Assembly: GCF_002075345.1 (NCBI RefSeq)
Contig: NZ_NAEW01000015.1
Location: 29,646-93,645, forward strand
DNA: 64,000 nucleotides
DNA from: Citrobacter braakii
GTDB taxonomy: Bacteria; Pseudomonadota; Gammaproteobacteria; Enterobacterales; Enterobacteriaceae
Direction of reading: 5' to 3'
Part shown: positions 7,816 through 16,826 of the stretch, piece after piece
Layout of the letters: each line of letters begins with the position of its first letter
Position numbering within the stretch: the stretch's first letter is position 1
Position numbers and translations under genes: made by a program
The notes under the pieces: generated by a model
What the model saw: only the letters and a program-made list of their open reading frames with translations
The model's database searches: none
Told to the model about the DNA's origin: nothing

Positions 7816-9337
7816 GTAACACCTCCAGATTGTCCGGCTCCACGTCTCCAAATTCCAGGCCGAACCAGAGCACGCATACCCGCCCGGTCAGTACACAGGC
7901 CACCGCTTTCTCGCGAAGGTCGAATCCCTCCGCCAGCGTGTCAACCGTGTGTCGTTTCTTCCGCCACTGACTGTAAACCCCGTACCAGTCCTGGCGGGAA
8001 ATGGCTTCAAGCTCCGGGTCAGTCGGACGCATATATTCAATTACCAGCTGGCGTGAAGATATTCCGCTGTAGTTGCACTTCTCACACCCGTCACGGTTAC
8101 GTTCATACACATCAAATGTCCGGCTTCCGAGTACCGCGCCGGGGTGCGGTTTTTTGCAGTGGTCACACAGTACCGGCAACAGTTTCTGGCACTGAAGGCC
8201 GGCAATAAAGCCCGGCGTGGACAGCTTGTCGCTGGTCATCCCGAGCGCTGACAGACGCTGCAGCAGCGTCACAATGTTGCCGGCATGTACGGTGGTGAAG
8301 CAGTAGTGACCGCTCTCCACCGCGCCTGAGAGCGCATTCGCAGAGATGGGGTCACGAATTTCCCCCACCATCAGCACATCCGGGTCACGCCGCAGGGCGG
8401 ATTTGATGGCGATGTGAAAACCGCCGTCATCTGCATCCAGTACCGAACTCTGTCTGGCGCCGGCAATCTGATACTCCACCGGGTCCTCAATAGTCAGGAA
8501 ACTGCCCTTGTCGTCATAACGGTAATGCTGCATCCACTCCATCAGCACCTTCAGTGTCGTGGACTTGCCCGACCCGGTGGTTCCGGAAACCAGATAGGCT
8601 CCGTACGGGTTGCTCAGCATCCGTCGCATGTCCAGAGCCTCCGCATCCGATATTCCCATTTCCCGCAGGTCAACCAGACTGCTTTTGCGTACACCCGACG
8701 GGATAATGCGCAGTACCGCGTGATAACAGCCGTCCGTCTCGCCAAAAATGGGAAAGTGGGCGTAACGGAAGCGGTATTTCCTCCCGGCAAGGGTGTACAG
8801 AATGTTGGCGCTCTGCGGCACGCTGCGGTTCCACGTGGTCTCCTTGGTGCTGGCCTGCACGTTATAGAGCACAAACACCATTTCATCGCACCGGGTGGAG
8901 AGCATTTGCTCATCCGGGATAAGCACTCCGTTAATACGCAACTCCACCGTGGCAATAGCTTCCCGCCGGGTGATATGCACATCGCTGGCTCCCAGCGATG
9001 TGGCATGCGTCAACAAATCCTCCAGTTGCCGCTGTATCTCCGTGGACTTACTCTGGTTGTCCGTCAGGGAGGACAACGTGAGATTCTCCAGTATCTGGTA
9101 ATACAGCTCCCCGGACACCAGCGCAGCCCCCTGACAGGGCATTTTCTTCACCCGGGTCAGGTACTCATAATCCACCTGTACGGCCGTCAGGGTGTCGATA
9201 CGCAGGTCACTGACCAGCAGGTAATTCCCCCCATCCTTCTCACCGCACAACATCCCTTCCTCCGGCTGCCGGAAGGTCCAGTCGGGTGAAGCCAGTACGG
9301 ATTCATCCAGCATCAAAACAGTGGTCAGTACACTCAC
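7799..9337 (-). CDS. cofH-like: pilus assembly ATPase (CofH/TcpT/PilQ-like)
   Basis: A 512-residue secretion ATPase of the GspE/PilB family that powers pilin polymerisation at the inner membrane. The Walker A motif SGTTGSGKST is near residue 255, the Asp box region follows (SFLTIEDPVEY), Walker B is DVLMVGEIRD near residue 325 and the His box is CFTTVHAGN. Two Cys pairs (CDHC near 390, CEKC near 415) form the zinc-binding CxxC element found in assembly ATPases and missing in many retraction ATPases. No second ATPase is present in the cluster, so retraction, if any, would be motor-independent as proposed for some type IVb pili. The start overlaps the CofG-like gene by 4 bases (ATGA). Confidence 0.95.
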   Translation of the reverse strand: MSVLTTVLMLDESVLASPDWTFRQPEEGMLCGEKDGGNYLLVSDLRIDTLTAVQVDYEYLTRVKKMPCQGAALVSGELYYQILENLTLSSLTDNQSKSTEIQRQLEDLLTHATSLGASDVHITRREAIATVELRINGVLIPDEQMLSTRCDEMVFVLYNVQASTKETTWNRSVPQSANILYTLAGRKYRFRYAHFPIFGETDGCYHAVLRIIPSGVRKSSLVDLREMGISDAEALDMRRMLSNPYGAYLVSGTTGSGKSTTLKVLMEWMQHYRYDDKGSFLTIEDPVEYQIAGARQSSVLDADDGGFHIAIKSALRRDPDVLMVGEIRDPISANALSGAVESGHYCFTTVHAGNIVTLLQRLSALGMTSDKLSTPGFIAGLQCQKLLPVLCDHCKKPHPGAVLGSRTFDVYERNRDGCEKCNYSGISSRQLVIEYMRPTDPELEAISRQDWYGVYSQWRKKRHTVDTLAEGFDLREKAVACVLTGRVCVLWFGLEFGDVEPDNLEVLLGKIY

Positions 9338-9861
9338 TTCACTTCCCTGGCGACCAGAAGTTTATTTTTCGCCGGCTCCAGCCGGTACTTTTTCCCGTTG
9401 GCGGGGAATGTTTCATGGCGCCCGACAAACCGGATTTGTCCGTTAACAGATACCCCCACCCGGGACACCCCGGCCACCTGTGACACCAGCACCACCATCG
9501 GCGCTGCCGCGTGCATCACCGGAACAGGCGGCTCGTCACGTACCGGCATAGCGACAGGAGGCGGTGTCACCGGCATCGTTGTCACCGCCGGCGACCCTTC
9601 CCCCCTGACTTTCTGCAGTTCTGCCCGCAGTTTCTCCAGAGCCAGCTCATTACTGAGCTGACGTTTCTGGCGTTCAAACGTAATGTCATCCTGCAGGGCC
9701 CGGACTATCTGCTCCTGTCCGGCTGTGGCCGTATCAGGCTGCGTCACAGCCCCTGCCGGCTGAGGTGCGGCGGGAGTGGTGTTTACCGACGTCTGCGGTG
9801 CGGCCTGCAGATAAAAAGAGGTCAGAATCAATAAAGGAAGAAAAACGTTTATTTTTTGCAT
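9334..9861 (-). CDS. cofG-like: pilus biogenesis protein, CofG/PilP-like
   Basis: A 175-residue protein with a signal peptide (MQKINVFLPLLILTSFYLQA), a Pro/Ala/Thr-rich linker, a coiled-coil stretch (about residues 50-90, rich in Glu, Arg, Leu and Gln) and a compact C-terminal part (VSRVGVSVNGQIRFV, ANGKKYRLEPA). This layout is that of PilP-type periplasmic proteins of R64 pili and CofG of CFA/III, thought to link the inner-membrane complex to the secretin. It overlaps the upstream gene by 12 bases and the ATPase by 4, so the three are tightly coupled. Assignment rests on length, layout and gene order more than on motifs. Confidence 0.7.
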   Translation of the reverse strand: MQKINVFLPLLILTSFYLQAAPQTSVNTTPAAPQPAGAVTQPDTATAGQEQIVRALQDDITFERQKRQLSNELALEKLRAELQKVRGEGSPAVTTMPVTPPPVAMPVRDEPPVPVMHAAAPMVVLVSQVAGVSRVGVSVNGQIRFVGRHETFPANGKKYRLEPAKNKLLVAREVK

Positions 9862-10670
9862 AAGAATGTCCCGCTGATATCCAGAATGCCCTGTTTCCCG
9901 GCCACTGACTGAAAAATAAAGGAAGAGGAATACGGCCTGTCCTGCCAGAATGAGAAGACGCTGACATAGTTATCCGGCAGTGACACCTGCCACTTTCCGA
10001 CCAGCAGCCCGTGGTTATCCGGATTTCCCGGCAGTGACGCCTCATCCGCACTGACGGAGGACGCCGGTAGCTCCTTCAGGGTGAAGCGCCGGCCGGCCTC
10101 CACCAGAGAGTTATAGCTGTAGACATAGTTCAGTATGTCATTACAGGAAGGCTCACTGATTTTCTGCTGCCGGTTAAAGGCCTCCAGCACCGGATTACTG
10201 TTCATGCCCGACGGTATACCGGCATAGTCCACCGAATCCTGAGAAAAAGACGGTGCATAAGACTCGTCCCTGAACACCTTGTCCTGTACGCTGAACACCG
10301 TGCTCTCCCCGGTCTGGTAGGAGAAACTGCAGTTTTCCGTGGAACAACTGAAGTTGTCCTCCCTGAACCCGGCCAGCCCGATGGGCTGACGGCTGTTCAG
10401 AATTTCCGTGTACAGCGCGAGAAAACCACGGGCGTCCGCTCCTTTCAGCGCGGAGGTGTAAAAATTGTGAATATTCGTCCGCTTCTGCTGAAGAGCCGCC
10501 GCCGCCTGACGCTCCTGCTCCTCTTTCTCCACCGTTTTCGCGTGAAAGTAATACCAGGTGCCGCCCCCAACGGCGGCAACAAGAACCACTACGCCACCAA
10601 ACAGCAGGGCAGTCCTGCCGTGTGACGACAAGGTGTCCCGGTACAACCAGTTATATAATGAACGGCTCAT
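9849..10670 (-). CDS. cofF-like: pilus biogenesis bitopic membrane protein (CofF-like)
   Basis: A 273-residue protein with a cytoplasmic N-terminus, one membrane helix (TALLFGGVVVLVAAVGGGTW, about residues 20-39) and a periplasmic domain that starts with a charged coiled coil (EKEEQERQAAAALQQK). The periplasmic domain has Cys pairs (FSCSTENCSF; SCNDI and a C-terminal FLCKK) that may form disulfides. Its position between the CofE-like and CofG-like proteins matches CofF. It is a plausible functional counterpart of the C-terminal half of R64 PilO, an alignment-type inner-membrane subcomplex protein, but that is inference. It begins 3 bases after the CofE-like stop. Confidence 0.65.
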   Translation of the reverse strand: MSRSLYNWLYRDTLSSHGRTALLFGGVVVLVAAVGGGTWYYFHAKTVEKEEQERQAAAALQQKRTNIHNFYTSALKGADARGFLALYTEILNSRQPIGLAGFREDNFSCSTENCSFSYQTGESTVFSVQDKVFRDESYAPSFSQDSVDYAGIPSGMNSNPVLEAFNRQQKISEPSCNDILNYVYSYNSLVEAGRRFTLKELPASSVSADEASLPGNPDNHGLLVGKWQVSLPDNYVSVFSFWQDRPYSSSFIFQSVAGKQGILDISGTFLCKK

Positions 10671-10673
10671 AAT

Positions 10674-11282
10674 CTACCCCATCAGGATGAATGCCGCAGG
10701 AATGGCAAGCAAAACCAGCCCCACACAGACCAGTGCGCCATAAAACAGGTAACGCCGTTTTTTCAGTCGCAGCTGGTTGGCCTGATAGTGTGTCAGGATG
10801 TCTTCTGCACAGTCTTCCCGAAGCTCCCTGACCGGCAGGGACTTGTACTGGCTGAACTTCCGGTCCTCCATCAGGGAGTCAAACACCACAGGACTGAGCA
10901 GGCAGTCTGTACCCGGCACTATCACGCCGTCACTGACTATCAGCAACCAGACCATCCCGTCATCGGTACGGGCATAAAATATCCCGTCCCCGTATAACAG
11001 CCGGATATAAAGTGCCAGCGGCTCCCGGGCCGATGAGTGGTGTTCTGTCAGCCCCCGGAACTCACGCCCTCCGGCGTCCCGGGTTTCACGCGAGGCCCGG
11101 ATACTCAGTGTTTTCCCCGGTTCACTGGCAGACGCCACCTCATAGGTCACAGCGCGCCACTGACGTTCCAGCAGGTTTCTCACCGCCCGGGTTCGTTGAG
11201 CATGGGTGGTGGAAGGTAAAGGTACCCATAAGGTGCCGGTGTACAGACTGTGCTCCTTCATCATCTCTGTCAGCATTATCAT
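10674..11282 (-). CDS. cofE-like: pilus biogenesis protein with C-terminal membrane anchor (CofE-like)
   Basis: A 202-residue protein: a soluble, presumably cytoplasmic N-terminal domain (about 170 residues, including DGMVWLLIVSDGVIVPGTD) and a C-terminal membrane segment after KKRRYLFYG (LVCVGLVLLAIPAAFILMG). It has no signal peptide, so the membrane helix acts as a tail anchor. Position after the secretin and overlap with its stop by 4 bases match CofE of the CFA/III operon. The soluble domain with Trp, Gly and hydrophobic strands could be a ribonuclease H-like fold, as in PilM or the cytoplasmic part of PilO2, but I cannot show that. Read together with the next gene it may replace the single PilO of R64. 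Confidence 0.6.
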   Translation of the reverse strand: MIMLTEMMKEHSLYTGTLWVPLPSTTHAQRTRAVRNLLERQWRAVTYEVASASEPGKTLSIRASRETRDAGGREFRGLTEHHSSAREPLALYIRLLYGDGIFYARTDDGMVWLLIVSDGVIVPGTDCLLSPVVFDSLMEDRKFSQYKSLPVRELREDCAEDILTHYQANQLRLKKRRYLFYGALVCVGLVLLAIPAAFILMG

Positions 11283-12778
11283 CCTTCCTGGAATGGTTTG
11301 TTGTAGTAGTCCACGCCGACCACCATCACCACGGTGGAGGTCGAGTCATTCCGGTTCAGGTTCCCGCCCAGAATCTTGAGTCCCTGATCGTCAGCATTCA
11401 CCTTCGTCTCATATTTCCCGACGATAATCAGGGAACCCGGGGTAACATCCACGGTGTTGAACAGCTCCGTAGTGCTGATATTGGGTAGCTGTACCTGATT
11501 CTGGTCAGCAGTCGCCCCCTGCGGGAAGACCTCAATCCCGTTGAGGTTTTTCTTGGTGTAGGCCGACGTAAGCTCCACCCGGCCATCCGATAACACCCGC
11601 GGCGTCAGAATAACGCTTGTTCCGGTGGTGACGGTGTCGGTGGTGACCGATGAGCTGAATGACCCGCCAACCGTGTCAGAAAGCGTACTGGTGATGCCGG
11701 ACACATAGTTCTGCGACTCGGTCAGGTTAAGGGGTACGGGCGTATTGTTACGTGTAACCATGGTGCCGCTCTGCAGCACCTTGCTGCCGGTCAGCTGATA
11801 GAGCGCATCCAGCTTTGCCGCCACCCCCAGACGTCCGTCGGCGTAGAAATCACGTCCGAAATAGATGTCGCCGGACGGTGTACCGATAAGGCCGGAGTTC
11901 AGGTTAAGTGACGTTCCGCCATTCTTGAATTTCAGCCCCAGCTCGCCATCGAGATTACGCAGCTTTTTCTTGTCAAGAATGAACACCTTGTAGGTGATGA
12001 CAAACTGTTTGCTGTTGGCCTGTTTGTAATCCTTCAGTATTCTGGAAAGCTCCGCATATTCAGACGGACGACCACTGAAAGTCAGGACTCCCACATCCTT
12101 GAAGATGTTGTACACCCCGCTGGAGACATATTTCTGCGCCATGGCGGTGACGTCATCCCAGAAGGTGCTCTGGAATTTGGTCTCTGACTTGCCCTTCACG
12201 CCGCCGCTGATGGCTTCATTCCCCGACAGGTCAAGACTGGAATCCCAGGTATTGTCTTTACCAAAGAAGTCCAGCTTCAGAGCCCAGGTGTTATAAACGT
12301 TCACCTGCAGAATATTGTCGTCGGTCAGGCTGACCGTGACGTCATACAGAGCCGACAGATAACGAATGAATTCCTCAAACGTTCCGGAGAAGTTCACGCT
12401 GTTGTCGCGGATAAGGGGGACTGACGCCATCTCCGTCTGTGCTGTGGCTTTACCGGGAACCTGATCATTCACCCGGTAGCTGCTTTTCGTCTGCTCAGAC
12501 AGGGTGTCCAGTACCGTGTTCAGCGACACCGGGATTTCTGAGTGAAACTCCACATGCTGTGCCAGCAGGTGCTGCTGCTTTGCACTGTATACAACGGGTT
12601 TCCCGAGAAAAGCAGTATCATACTTCGTGAAAGCCTGCTGTTTCTGCGCATCCAGACTCTGCAGACCGGGACTACTGTCGAGCAGGTCCTTGTCGGTGTA
12701 CTTCTGGTTGAATTCAGTGGTACACCCCTGAAGCAGCAGTACTGCCGCAAGACAGGACAGTTTATAGTTAACTTTCAT
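11279..12778 (-). CDS. cofD-like: type IVb pilus secretin lipoprotein (CofD/PilN/BfpB-like)
   Basis: A 499-residue outer-membrane secretin through which the pilus and probably the CofJ-like protein leave the cell. The lipobox is LLQGC, giving a lipoprotein cleaved before Cys19. The N-terminal half (about residues 60-240) holds N-domains, and the C-terminal half holds the secretin gate region, with Ser/Thr-rich DTVGGSFSSSVTTDTVTTG, SVILTPRVLSDGRVEL, a typical secretin strand, and a final TSTVVMVVGVDYY. Length and the Cys anchor match PilN of R64 and CofD. It follows the TcpQ-like gene, which is expected to help its stability or targeting. Confidence 0.92.
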   Translation of the reverse strand: MKVNYKLSCLAAVLLLQGCTTEFNQKYTDKDLLDSSPGLQSLDAQKQQAFTKYDTAFLGKPVVYSAKQQHLLAQHVEFHSEIPVSLNTVLDTLSEQTKSSYRVNDQVPGKATAQTEMASVPLIRDNSVNFSGTFEEFIRYLSALYDVTVSLTDDNILQVNVYNTWALKLDFFGKDNTWDSSLDLSGNEAISGGVKGKSETKFQSTFWDDVTAMAQKYVSSGVYNIFKDVGVLTFSGRPSEYAELSRILKDYKQANSKQFVITYKVFILDKKKLRNLDGELGLKFKNGGTSLNLNSGLIGTPSGDIYFGRDFYADGRLGVAAKLDALYQLTGSKVLQSGTMVTRNNTPVPLNLTESQNYVSGITSTLSDTVGGSFSSSVTTDTVTTGTSVILTPRVLSDGRVELTSAYTKKNLNGIEVFPQGATADQNQVQLPNISTTELFNTVDVTPGSLIIVGKYETKVNADDQGLKILGGNLNRNDSTSTVVMVVGVDYYNKPFQEG

Positions 12779-12807
12779 TGTGGTGAGTTCCTTTATTGCG
12801 TCCTGTA

Positions 12808-13332
12808 TTACTGACCGTCAATGACGAGCACATTGTTTTTTTCATAGAGCTTGACCACCAGGCCGTAGTTCTCCGAACGGAACAGTTGCCCCAGCTGGTT
12901 CAGCACCTCATCCCGGTTTTTCCCGGTCAGGTTAATCGTGCTGTAAACGAGATAGTCCCGGTTACTGTTCCAGAGCAGATGCATGCCCTGCGCTTTGGCC
13001 CAGGTGCCGATATCCAGACTCAGCAGGTGGCTCTCCTGAAGGTTCATCGTCAGCCAGGGGTTGTACGCGCCGGCGACGGGCGGCTTCTGCTGCACAGTGG
13101 AAGTCAGTGCTGACGACGTTGCAGCAGGACTGCTTCCCCCGCTCTCCCCGGACACCGGCGCAGATACTGACGGAGCCGGATGCTCCGTCTGCATCCTGAC
13201 CTTGTCCCGGTCAACCTGAAACGGGCTACGGGACAGGTCACTCATGGAGGCCCCGGCCCCAGAGTGACCCGCAGCCACAGAAAGGGATGACAATGTCATC
13301 AGCGCAATCCCGGTAATTATTTTTACTTTCAT
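12808..13332 (-). CDS. cofC-like: TcpQ-like secretin partner (CofC-like)
   Basis: A 174-residue periplasmic protein with a signal peptide (MKVKIITGIALMTLSSLSVA-AGHS), a Ser/Pro/Ala linker (residues about 45-90) and a C-terminal TcpQ-type domain: LLSLDIGTWAKAQGMHLLWN, then YSTINLTG and RSENYGLVVKLYEKNNVLVI. This domain is found in TcpQ of Vibrio and in PilL, and helps the secretin to localise and assemble. I choose ATG 13332, six bases after GGAAG, over ATG 13344, since the signal peptide is then of normal length. The gene is 29 bases upstream of the secretin gene, as in cofC-cofD. Confidence 0.8.
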   Translation of the reverse strand: MKVKIITGIALMTLSSLSVAAGHSGAGASMSDLSRSPFQVDRDKVRMQTEHPAPSVSAPVSGESGGSSPAATSSALTSTVQQKPPVAGAYNPWLTMNLQESHLLSLDIGTWAKAQGMHLLWNSNRDYLVYSTINLTGKNRDEVLNQLGQLFRSENYGLVVKLYEKNNVLVIDGQ

Positions 13333-13407
13333 TTTTTCTTCCATTAATTAAATACCGACGATATTTCAGAGGAATACACAACAAATAACACCCTGCACGA
13401 AGGTTAT

Positions 13408-15216
13408 TCAGGGCTGTTCCTGACCAACAGAACTGCACCAGGTCGTTATCATGACGGACATCCAGGGGGGGTTATAAAACTGCCAGGAATGCCCGAGGAT
13501 ACCTGTATCCTCAGCCCCCACCATGGCCGCTATCCGCCACGTGGCACCAGCACCATCAGCCGACTGTCTTATCTGCAGGATTGCTCCCCCCAGACGGTTG
13601 ATAGAAACATCACTCTGACTCAGCCTCACCATGTTGTCGGACTGACTATCGAAGTAATGTCCTGGATTACCAGGAAGTAACGTTCCGTCAGCATTTTTTC
13701 TTATGCCTGAGACAACAGAGGAAACCGACGCGCTGAGCCGGGGGTGCATATCCACATGCACACCATTGCCATCCACCACATTCTGTGGACAGGTCTGTAC
13801 CGGAACCGCAATAGCACCATTTGCAGGATTGGAGATTGTGTCCGGAGTGGGGCCGGTCTGACCGCAGCCGTTCACAGTACATAAGTCAGTTGCACCATCA
13901 GCAGGATTACGATAGTAAGGTTCAATCTGTCCGGTGTTACTGAAAGCGGCATAGTGGATTTGTGGTGCCGTATAATATTCATCTGTTGCACCATTAGCCC
14001 CTAAATGAACACCTTTTGAAATCACGTCACCCACCTGTAAATTCGCAAACTCACGGATATTCTGACGCTGTTTTAATACCAGGGCGTCCTGCGCAGGCGA
14101 GGTCAGGCAGGGACCCGCGGCACCAGCGGTTGTATTCCAGCAGACTTTATCTGCGGAGTTCAGACCGTCTGTTCTGAGATAATCCCCTTTACCGTCAAAA
14201 CTGAACCGGATAGCGTACGCCTGCCCGTGCTGTAATTTGTCAATCATGTTCGGCAAATCAGAAAACAGGGCCAGGTTGCTATCCGGGGTGGCTGTCGTCG
14301 CCGGTTGCCCGCTGGTTTTGTCCAGTAGCGTCCAGGTGTTACTGGCATGATTCAGTTCCCTGACCAGATAAACACCATTCGTGTTTGGTGTGATTTTCTT
14401 CAGCCTGAACGCTGTCATTAACGGGTTGATGAACTGCTCAATCCGGGCGGGATTGTTATCCACCGGTGAGAAACTAATGTACACATCCACCCGGTCAATC
14501 CCGACTGGAGTAGCAGCAACAGATCCTGCTGGCCGACTGACGGTCCCCTGATCGCTGACAAGATCAAGACGTGAAATAGCAATTTCACTGCCTCTCAGTA
14601 CCGGAGTTTCATTACAGCTTAAAAATTGCTGGTTGAAATAGATATTACCTGAGGCTCCGGCGCATCCACTGTCCGTAAAATACCGCCGAACCGAATCGGG
14701 TCCCCATACAGACTGACTCCATCGAAGGGAATGACTGAAATAGGTCTTTCCGGTGTGATGGTCAGTAACCGGAGACCCGTTTGAAACCGGCGTGGTAATA
14801 CTCTTCGACCAGGTTCTGCCAATATAAGGTGATACTGAAGGACTGCCAGCATCCGTGGAAGACCCGGGGTGAGCCAGCCAGAGGGGGTTATTTTGTATAC
14901 CCAACGTATTTATATCCACCTGATCCTCTGATATTGGATCAGCCGGTTGCTGGTATAGCGGATTTATTATTTTTTTCGGAACATTATTAACGGTCGCAGT
15001 AATCTTTCCTGCATTAATAAACTGTAACGCACCATAAATCTCCTGTGCCACTGCATCAGCTGCAGCCTGGCGTGTTTTCTCATCAATTAATTTACGGGCA
15101 TAGTTTCCCGCCGCTAATAAAATAATACCGAGAAAGGCCAGAACAAAAATGATTTCCAGCAATGAAAACCCACGGGACTCTGTCATCCTTTTTCTGATTA
15201 CGGACTCACTTACCAC
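13408..15216 (-). CDS. cofB-like: minor pilin with large C-terminal region (CofB/PilV-like)
   Basis: A 602-residue prepilin-like protein. The leader MVSESVIRKRMTESRG is followed by the type IV pilin N-terminus FSLLEIIFVLAFLGIILLA with Glu at position +5, then a long extracellular part (about 580 residues) rich in Gly, Asn, Thr and Pro with several Cys pairs. CofB of CFA/III has the same plan: pilin domain, repeats and a C-terminal trimeric domain that binds CofJ at the pilus tip. The start is GTG 15216 with GAGGGA upstream; ATG 15186 inside would also keep the cleavage site. It is about 80 residues longer than CofB as remembered. I see no shufflon repeats or invertase nearby, unlike R64 PilV. 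Confidence 0.82.
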   Translation of the reverse strand: MVSESVIRKRMTESRGFSLLEIIFVLAFLGIILLAAGNYARKLIDEKTRQAAADAVAQEIYGALQFINAGKITATVNNVPKKIINPLYQQPADPISEDQVDINTLGIQNNPLWLAHPGSSTDAGSPSVSPYIGRTWSKSITTPVSNGSPVTDHHTGKTYFSHSLRWSQSVWGPDSVRRYFTDSGCAGASGNIYFNQQFLSCNETPVLRGSEIAISRLDLVSDQGTVSRPAGSVAATPVGIDRVDVYISFSPVDNNPARIEQFINPLMTAFRLKKITPNTNGVYLVRELNHASNTWTLLDKTSGQPATTATPDSNLALFSDLPNMIDKLQHGQAYAIRFSFDGKGDYLRTDGLNSADKVCWNTTAGAAGPCLTSPAQDALVLKQRQNIREFANLQVGDVISKGVHLGANGATDEYYTAPQIHYAAFSNTGQIEPYYRNPADGATDLCTVNGCGQTGPTPDTISNPANGAIAVPVQTCPQNVVDGNGVHVDMHPRLSASVSSVVSGIRKNADGTLLPGNPGHYFDSQSDNMVRLSQSDVSINRLGGAILQIRQSADGAGATWRIAAMVGAEDTGILGHSWQFYNPPWMSVMITTWCSSVGQEQP

Positions 15217-15292
15217 AACCCGTCCCTCATTTATCTTTACACTGAGAGTGCTCCCCTTGAATGAGGAGCACTAAAGAGAGATATAAATAAAA

Positions 15293-16072
15293 TTAACGGC
15301 TTCCCAAAACCACACTGTTACTAGAGTTGTCATTACATGCAGTAATTACGCCATCAGCGGTAATCAAAGTGTTACCGTTAGCTACCAGAGAGCGGAAAAC
15401 ACCAGATCCAGTTAAGGTGGCTGGTGTACCCGGATTGTTACCAGTACCAGGCGTGCCTGCAACGACACCAGTAAGAGCGGCATCAAGTGCTAATGCGGCA
15501 ACATCATAATGGTAGGTCCCTGCTGGGGCATTGTCAGTTACCTCAACATAATCGAAACTGTTTCCGGCCTGGAGTAATATATTTCGACACTGCTGTTGAT
15601 TCAGACCATTAATTTCAATGAAATATCCCTTCTGAACACCATTGGCACTGATATTACCGGCACCTGCACTAATAAAATCATTTGAAATATTATTTTTTGC
15701 TTCATCCCGCGATAATTTACCCAGTGCAATCAGTTTACCAATAGGCGTTGCCTGACCCGCAGCCTCATTTATAGTCTGATCGTTTAACTGTGCTGTGGCT
15801 GTCCCTGCAGGAAGCGGATAAATCCCCGTCGAGCCATAGGCATCTTTCATTGCTGTACGAATAGTATTGATATTCGTTGTCAGATCCGTCATTGCTTTAC
15901 TGTCATAAGCACGCTGTGCAAGAACAACTACACCAGCCGCAATCGTACCGATAATCCCCAATACGATAATAATTTCCAGCAATGTCATACCACGTTGTTT
16001 TTTTAGATTAAGGTATTTTTCTGGCTGTGCCATAAAACGTTTTCTGATTTCCCGCAAGTTTATTGCTTTCAT
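15293..16072 (-). CDS. cofA-like: major type IVb prepilin (CofA/LngA-like)
   Basis: A 259-residue prepilin, the main pilus subunit. After a long 28-residue leader typical of type IVb pilins comes G-MTLLEIIIVLGIIGTIAAG with Met at +1 and Glu at +5. The following VVVLAQRAYDSKAMTDL, GLNQQQCRNILLQ, FRSLVANGNTLITADGV and the final SR end match ETEC CofA and LngA closely as I remember them. Two Cys (in QQCRN and ITACND) should form the D-region disulfide. It is about 20 residues longer than CofA, with an extra Gly/Thr/Pro loop (GVVAGTPGTGNNPGTPA). The start is ATG 16072, preceded by GGAG at good spacing; GTG 16084 is an alternative. It is the first gene of the operon. Confidence 0.95.
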   Translation of the reverse strand: MKAINLREIRKRFMAQPEKYLNLKKQRGMTLLEIIIVLGIIGTIAAGVVVLAQRAYDSKAMTDLTTNINTIRTAMKDAYGSTGIYPLPAGTATAQLNDQTINEAAGQATPIGKLIALGKLSRDEAKNNISNDFISAGAGNISANGVQKGYFIEINGLNQQQCRNILLQAGNSFDYVEVTDNAPAGTYHYDVAALALDAALTGVVAGTPGTGNNPGTPATLTGSGVFRSLVANGNTLITADGVITACNDNSSNSVVLGSR

Positions 16073-16281
16073 AGGACGCTCCACTTATTAGTAAAACAAA
16101 TAATAAAAATCCTCTACTCACCGGAATGAATAGTGTCATGTTTCGCTACAATGATGATTCTCAGTCTCATTCAGGTTAAATCGTAATAGGGATGCTTTCT
16201 GGTCTGGACACTCCTTTTATTTTCCAGTCAGGACAATCTGAATGAAATATTGATGTTTTCAGTTTCAATAATTAAAGATCT

Positions 16282-16308
16282 TTTTATCGATCGGAACGAT
16301 CGATAAAA
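16282..16308. promoter_or_regulatory. perfect 12-bp inverted repeat upstream of the pilin gene
   Basis: Arms TTTTATCGATCG (16282-16293) and CGATCGATAAAA (16297-16308) are perfect inverse copies around GAA. T residues lead and A residues trail, the opposite of an intrinsic terminator, so an operator for a dimeric regulator is more likely. It lies 210 bases before the CofA-like start in an AT-rich region of about 430 bases (16073-16504) that should hold the operon promoter. No regulator gene like cofR or cofS is in the window. Confidence 0.45.
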
Positions 16309-16504
16309 TTCATCGTTATAAACGAATAATTCTGAAAGAAACTAAAGCAACTAAGAAAAACAATTAGTTAATTCAGCAAAGAGCAGACAGCACAGAACTA
16401 TTGCTGATTAGTAATGTTTGTAACCATTTAATTTACGGAACACAAACTTGATCTAAATCATATTAAGTGGAATTTTTCCACAGAAACTCAGCGGTATTAT
16501 CAGA

Positions 16505-16660
16505 TATTCTTTTCTTGTGCAGAATCTGATGGGACACAAGTCGGTCAGCTCGACGGAAGTGTACACGAAGGTGTTTGCGCTCGATGTGGTGGCACGATAC
16601 AGGGTGCAGTTCCAGATGCCGGAGGCTAATGCAGTGGCCATGTTGAAGAAGAATATCTGA
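16505..16660 (+). pseudogene. tyrosine recombinase C-terminal fragment
   Basis: The forward frame reads QNLMGHKSVSSTEVYTKVFA followed by LDVVARYRVQFQMPEANAVA and ends at TGA 16660. GHKSVSSTEVYTKV is the C-terminal His...Tyr block of phage/plasmid integrases; the Tyr is the catalytic nucleophile. The rest of the gene (Arg boxes, N-terminal domain) is missing, so this is a scrap. Similar ends occur in ResD-type plasmid recombinases next to RepFIB replicons, from memory. It marks an old recombination edge beside the pilus operon. Confidence 0.7.
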
Positions 16661-16826
16661 GACTGTTCAAATAATAATATAACTCGTTGACCAGTTGAGT
16701 CCGGGGAATAGCAACAAATGTAACTACACTGCCGCTTTCCGCGAGTTAAATCACATTTATCATATCTCTTCAGTTTTAGCCTGTTTCTTCATATTCACTC
16801 ACGGTCTGCCTGAGGAGCCGCATAAT

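Noticed and set aside
8414..9289. 291-codon forward frame
   Set aside because: It lies opposite the pilus ATPase gene, whose Walker and Cys motifs are unambiguous; the forward translation is rich in Gln, His and Arg and shows no domain.
13408..15216. Shufflon at the end of the minor pilin gene, as in R64 PilV
   Set aside because: No inverted 19-bp sfx-like repeats, alternative C-terminal segments or invertase gene are visible.
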